Origin: Sediminispirochaeta smaragdinae DSM 11293
GTDB lineage: Bacteria > Spirochaetota > Spirochaetia > DSM-16054 > Sediminispirochaetaceae
Direction of reading: 5' to 3'
Length of the DNA: 64,000 nucleotides
Assembly (NCBI RefSeq): GCF_000143985.1
Contig: NC_014364.1
Span: 2,728,001-2,792,000, forward strand
Below the pieces are notes generated by a model that saw nothing but the letters and a program-made list of their open reading frames with translations, did no database searches and had not been told where the DNA came from. The position numbers were made by a program, and so were the translations under genes. Below are positions 61,638-64,000 of this stretch, one piece after another. Position 1 is the first letter of the stretch, and each line of letters opens with the position of its first letter.

Positions 61638-63314
61638 ATGTCGAATCCCCGGGCCGTACTTCTCATTCTACTTTGTTTCTGGCTCCTTCCCTGTTTCGGC
61701 CTTGGGGCGCTCGATTTTTATGACGAGGCTCCAGCGGAAGAACTTTCGAAATCGATTGCCGATGCGATGAGCGACGAGGAACTTGTCGGACAGCTTATGC
61801 TTGTCGGTTATTTCGGTGAGGATCCTTCCAAGGAGATCATCGAATGGGTGGATCGCTATGAGATCGGCGGTATCAAGATTTTCGGCTGGAACGCCGGTAA
61901 TCTCCTCAAACTGGGGAACGCCGTTTCTACGCTTCAACATTTGAGTGAGGAAAATCGATTTTCCATCCCGCTTTTCGTGGCAACCGACCAGGAGGGGGGA
62001 TGGGTTCGTCATGTAAAAGGGGATACAAGTGTAACTCCCGGGAATTTAGCCATCGGAGCTTCAGGGATTGCCTGGGACGCATATAAAACAGGTTATTATA
62101 TCGGCAAAGAACTTCGGGTCCTCGGCATCAACATGAATTTTGCCCCTACCGTAGATGTTTACACAAATCCCAAGGCCGACGTTATTGGTCCCCGGGCCTT
62201 TTCATCCGATCCCGTAAAAACTGCTCAGCTCTCTGTTGCCTATTTTCACGGCATGCAGGAAGCAGGCATCGTCTGCACGGCAAAGCACTATCCCGGTCAT
62301 GGCGCCACGGATAAGGATTCTCACGGAACCCTTCCTATCATCAATGCCGACTTTCAAACGATATGGGACAGGGAGCTTGTACCGTACCGATTTCTCGTTA
62401 AGGAGGGCCTGCCGGCGATCATGAGCGGGCATATCGCCTATCCCAAAATAACGGGCACGGACGAACCTGCTTCCTTGAGTAAAACCCTGCTTACCGGGCT
62501 TCTGCGGGAAAAAATCGGCTTTCAGGGGCTTATTATCACCGACGATATGCAGATGAACGGCGCTGCAGTCTACGGTGGAGTCCCCGCAGCATCGCTTCAG
62601 GCAATTCTTGCAGGTAATGACATGATCATGGTGAGTAGAGATACCGATACCTATCGCAAGATTCGCCAACACATGCTTTCGGCAATGCGTCAATCCCCCG
62701 AAACAACCGCAGTGGTGCGGGAAGCTGCACGAAGAGTCATCGAAACCAAGCTTCGGTATCTGAGAGGAAAAGATGCGGTTCCTCTCCATCCCGACCCCCG
62801 TGAAATTGCCGAGCAGATTCCCGATGCCGACGGCTCCGCTTTTTTTCTTTCCCAGGCACATCGAAGTGTCTCTCTTATTCGCGGCGAGGCAATGCCCTTA
62901 CAGCCACAGGAAGCGGGTAAGGTGCTTCTTGTCGGACAGTTGAACGCCTTTCTCTCTATAGGTGCTACCTTTTTTCCCGGTGCCGACAGCTTTGATTATG
63001 ATTACTCACCCTTTTTCAGCGCCGATCCACAGGTTATAAAACGCTTAAAACAACGTATGGAAAACTACGATACCGTTGTTTTTTGTATAGCAAATCCCAA
63101 CAGCGCCCAGGTTCTCGAAGAACTCAAAGGCTTTGCCGATCGAATTTATGTCATCTCTGTCCTTACACCTATTTACCTAAAGGACATTCCCTGGGTTGAA
63201 AACGCGCTTGCGGTCTATGGAACAGGCAGGCAGTCCATAGAAGCGGGGTTTTCTGCCTTAACCGGGGCCTTTCAGCCAACAGGAATCGTACCGGTTTCCC
63301 TCAACACACAATGA
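61638..63314 (+). CDS. Glycoside hydrolase family 3 protein (beta-N-acetylhexosaminidase-like), secreted
   Basis: The 558-residue protein has a signal peptide (LLILLCFWLLPCFGLGALDF) and the GH3 N-terminal barrel. The NagZ-type acid/base loop is present: KHYPGHGATDKDSHG (near residue 215), and the nucleophile Asp is in LIITDDMQMNGA (near residue 300). A C-terminal domain of about 190 residues follows, so it is longer than cytoplasmic NagZ. It probably removes N-acetylglucosamine from cell-wall or chitin fragments outside the cytoplasm. It starts six bases after trxB and overlaps the GNAT gene by four bases. Confidence 0.9.
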   Translation: MSNPRAVLLILLCFWLLPCFGLGALDFYDEAPAEELSKSIADAMSDEELVGQLMLVGYFGEDPSKEIIEWVDRYEIGGIKIFGWNAGNLLKLGNAVSTLQHLSEENRFSIPLFVATDQEGGWVRHVKGDTSVTPGNLAIGASGIAWDAYKTGYYIGKELRVLGINMNFAPTVDVYTNPKADVIGPRAFSSDPVKTAQLSVAYFHGMQEAGIVCTAKHYPGHGATDKDSHGTLPIINADFQTIWDRELVPYRFLVKEGLPAIMSGHIAYPKITGTDEPASLSKTLLTGLLREKIGFQGLIITDDMQMNGAAVYGGVPAASLQAILAGNDMIMVSRDTDTYRKIRQHMLSAMRQSPETTAVVREAARRVIETKLRYLRGKDAVPLHPDPREIAEQIPDADGSAFFLSQAHRSVSLIRGEAMPLQPQEAGKVLLVGQLNAFLSIGATFFPGADSFDYDYSPFFSADPQVIKRLKQRMENYDTVVFCIANPNSAQVLEELKGFADRIYVISVLTPIYLKDIPWVENALAVYGTGRQSIEAGFSALTGAFQPTGIVPVSLNTQ

Positions 63315-64000
63315 ACTGGAAAAAAGCGGGTCAGCAAGATCTTCCGCGCATCATGGAGTTTCTTGCCCCCAGAGAGTACCGTGCCGCAACCCTTGCCTCA
63401 CGAATCCAGGAATACGGCATACCGAAGCTGCCACCTAAAAAGAGTGGGTCGCTCTGGTATCTCCCTGAAACAGAAGATAACAAAGGGATCAGAGGCCTCG
63501 TGTTGTTCTGTTCGAACGGCCTCTATCTCCCCCTTTTCCATGAAACACATCCCCCCCGTTATGATGAATTACAGGACCTTCTCCTGCGTTTCAGAAAAGA
63601 GTATAGAGCAATCTACTGTCTGTTGGGGCGAGAAGAGGATGTAAGACTGAGCGAAGAAGCTCTTCGGTGTACCGTTTCGGAAAGGAAACTCTTTTACCTC
63701 ATGACCCGCAAACTCGCGGAAGAGGTAGAGGGAGAAAAAGAAAAACGAATTACCATCCCTCGCCTTTCGGTTAGGCGCCTTTCTGCCGATGATGCGGAAC
63801 ACTTTTTCCCCGTGGAGCGGGCCTACCAGATAGAAGAGGTGGTTACCGATCCTCGGCTCTACAACGACGAGGCCGGACTCATCCACTTTAGAAACCAATG
63901 CCGCAGGCAGCTGATTTTCGGTGCCATGGTGGGAAAGATTCCTGTAGCGAAGGCGGGCACAAACGCCATTGCCTTCCGTTATTGCCAAATTGGAGGGGTT
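63311..64000 (+). CDS. GNAT-family acetyltransferase (3' end outside window)
   Basis: The frame starts at ATG 63311, overlapping the GH3 stop (ATGA), and is open to the window end (230 codons). The first 170 residues form an N-terminal domain without a clear motif. Then comes a GNAT-like part ending in AMVGKIPVAKAGTNAIAFRYCQIGGV, which corresponds to the strands just before the acetyl-CoA loop of GNAT enzymes. The acetyl-CoA motif itself lies outside. Substrate unknown. Confidence 0.78.
   Translation, partial: MNWKKAGQQDLPRIMEFLAPREYRAATLASRIQEYGIPKLPPKKSGSLWYLPETEDNKGIRGLVLFCSNGLYLPLFHETHPPRYDELQDLLLRFRKEYRAIYCLLGREEDVRLSEEALRCTVSERKLFYLMTRKLAEEVEGEKEKRITIPRLSVRRLSADDAEHFFPVERAYQIEEVVTDPRLYNDEAGLIHFRNQCRRQLIFGAMVGKIPVAKAGTNAIAFRYCQIGGV

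Overview
The window looks like chromosomal DNA of a free-living spirochaete (Spirochaetales, perhaps a Sediminispirochaeta/Spirochaeta-type organism; this is inferred from gene content, not from a database). The main evidence is a periplasmic-flagellum gene set: two FlaA sheath proteins, two FlaB core flagellins, FlaG, FliD, and the flgN-flgK-flgL-fliW-csrA block. The infC-rpmI-rplT-zapA core block fits the same picture.

Region 1 to about 9.2 kb is accessory and partly decayed. It holds the 5' part of a serine hydrolase gene, a membrane LuxR-type regulator, a frameshifted GH114-like gene and a frameshifted secreted nuclease gene that has lost its catalytic segment. It also holds a tRNA 3'-end remnant with its terminator, an IS256-type transposase remnant, a secreted SH3 protein, and a roughly 0.5-kb module present twice in different states of decay. 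A CmpB-like membrane protein and a large lipoprotein follow.

Region 9.4 to 28.2 kb is a single run of 18 minus-strand genes with very short gaps or overlaps. It encodes a sugar isomerase-like protein, a D-2-hydroxyacid dehydrogenase, an Opp/Dpp-type ABC importer, an AllG-like DUF1116 protein, FdrA plus a 59-residue FdrA-like protein, a phosphopantetheinyl transferase, a GarR-like reductase, an acetate-kinase-like protein, two cytoplasmic GHL6-type glycosidases, an Ldh/AllD-family dehydrogenase and a cyclophilin-fold protein. A divergent GntR/FadR-type regulator and an EamA transporter lie upstream. The set resembles a rewired allantoin/oxalurate pathway joined to glycoside uptake, and is the best candidate here for an undescribed system.

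Region 30.4 to 37.8 kb is a second sugar-type locus. An aldo/keto reductase, a Gfo/Idh oxidoreductase and a hydroxypyruvate-isomerase-like protein lie left of a LacI-type regulator, with EamA and MFS transporters and a histidine kinase to its right. Repeated TACGCATCA motifs lie in the divergent intergenic region.

Region 37.9 to 64 kb is largely housekeeping and motility: OmpA-like protein and flaA genes, class II aldolase, infC-rpmI-rplT-(zapB-like)-zapA, a 6S RNA candidate, a PlzA-like PilZ protein, a TPR protein, the flaB/flaG/fliD block, a YcgR-like PilZ protein, tsaE-tsaB, an HD-GYP phosphodiesterase, the csrA/fliW/flgL/flgK/flgN operon, trxB, a GH3 enzyme and a truncated GNAT gene. Both flagellin leaders carry a hairpin with GGA in its loop followed by a GGA-containing Shine-Dalgarno, which matches a CsrA/FliW-controlled flagellin circuit encoded in the same window.
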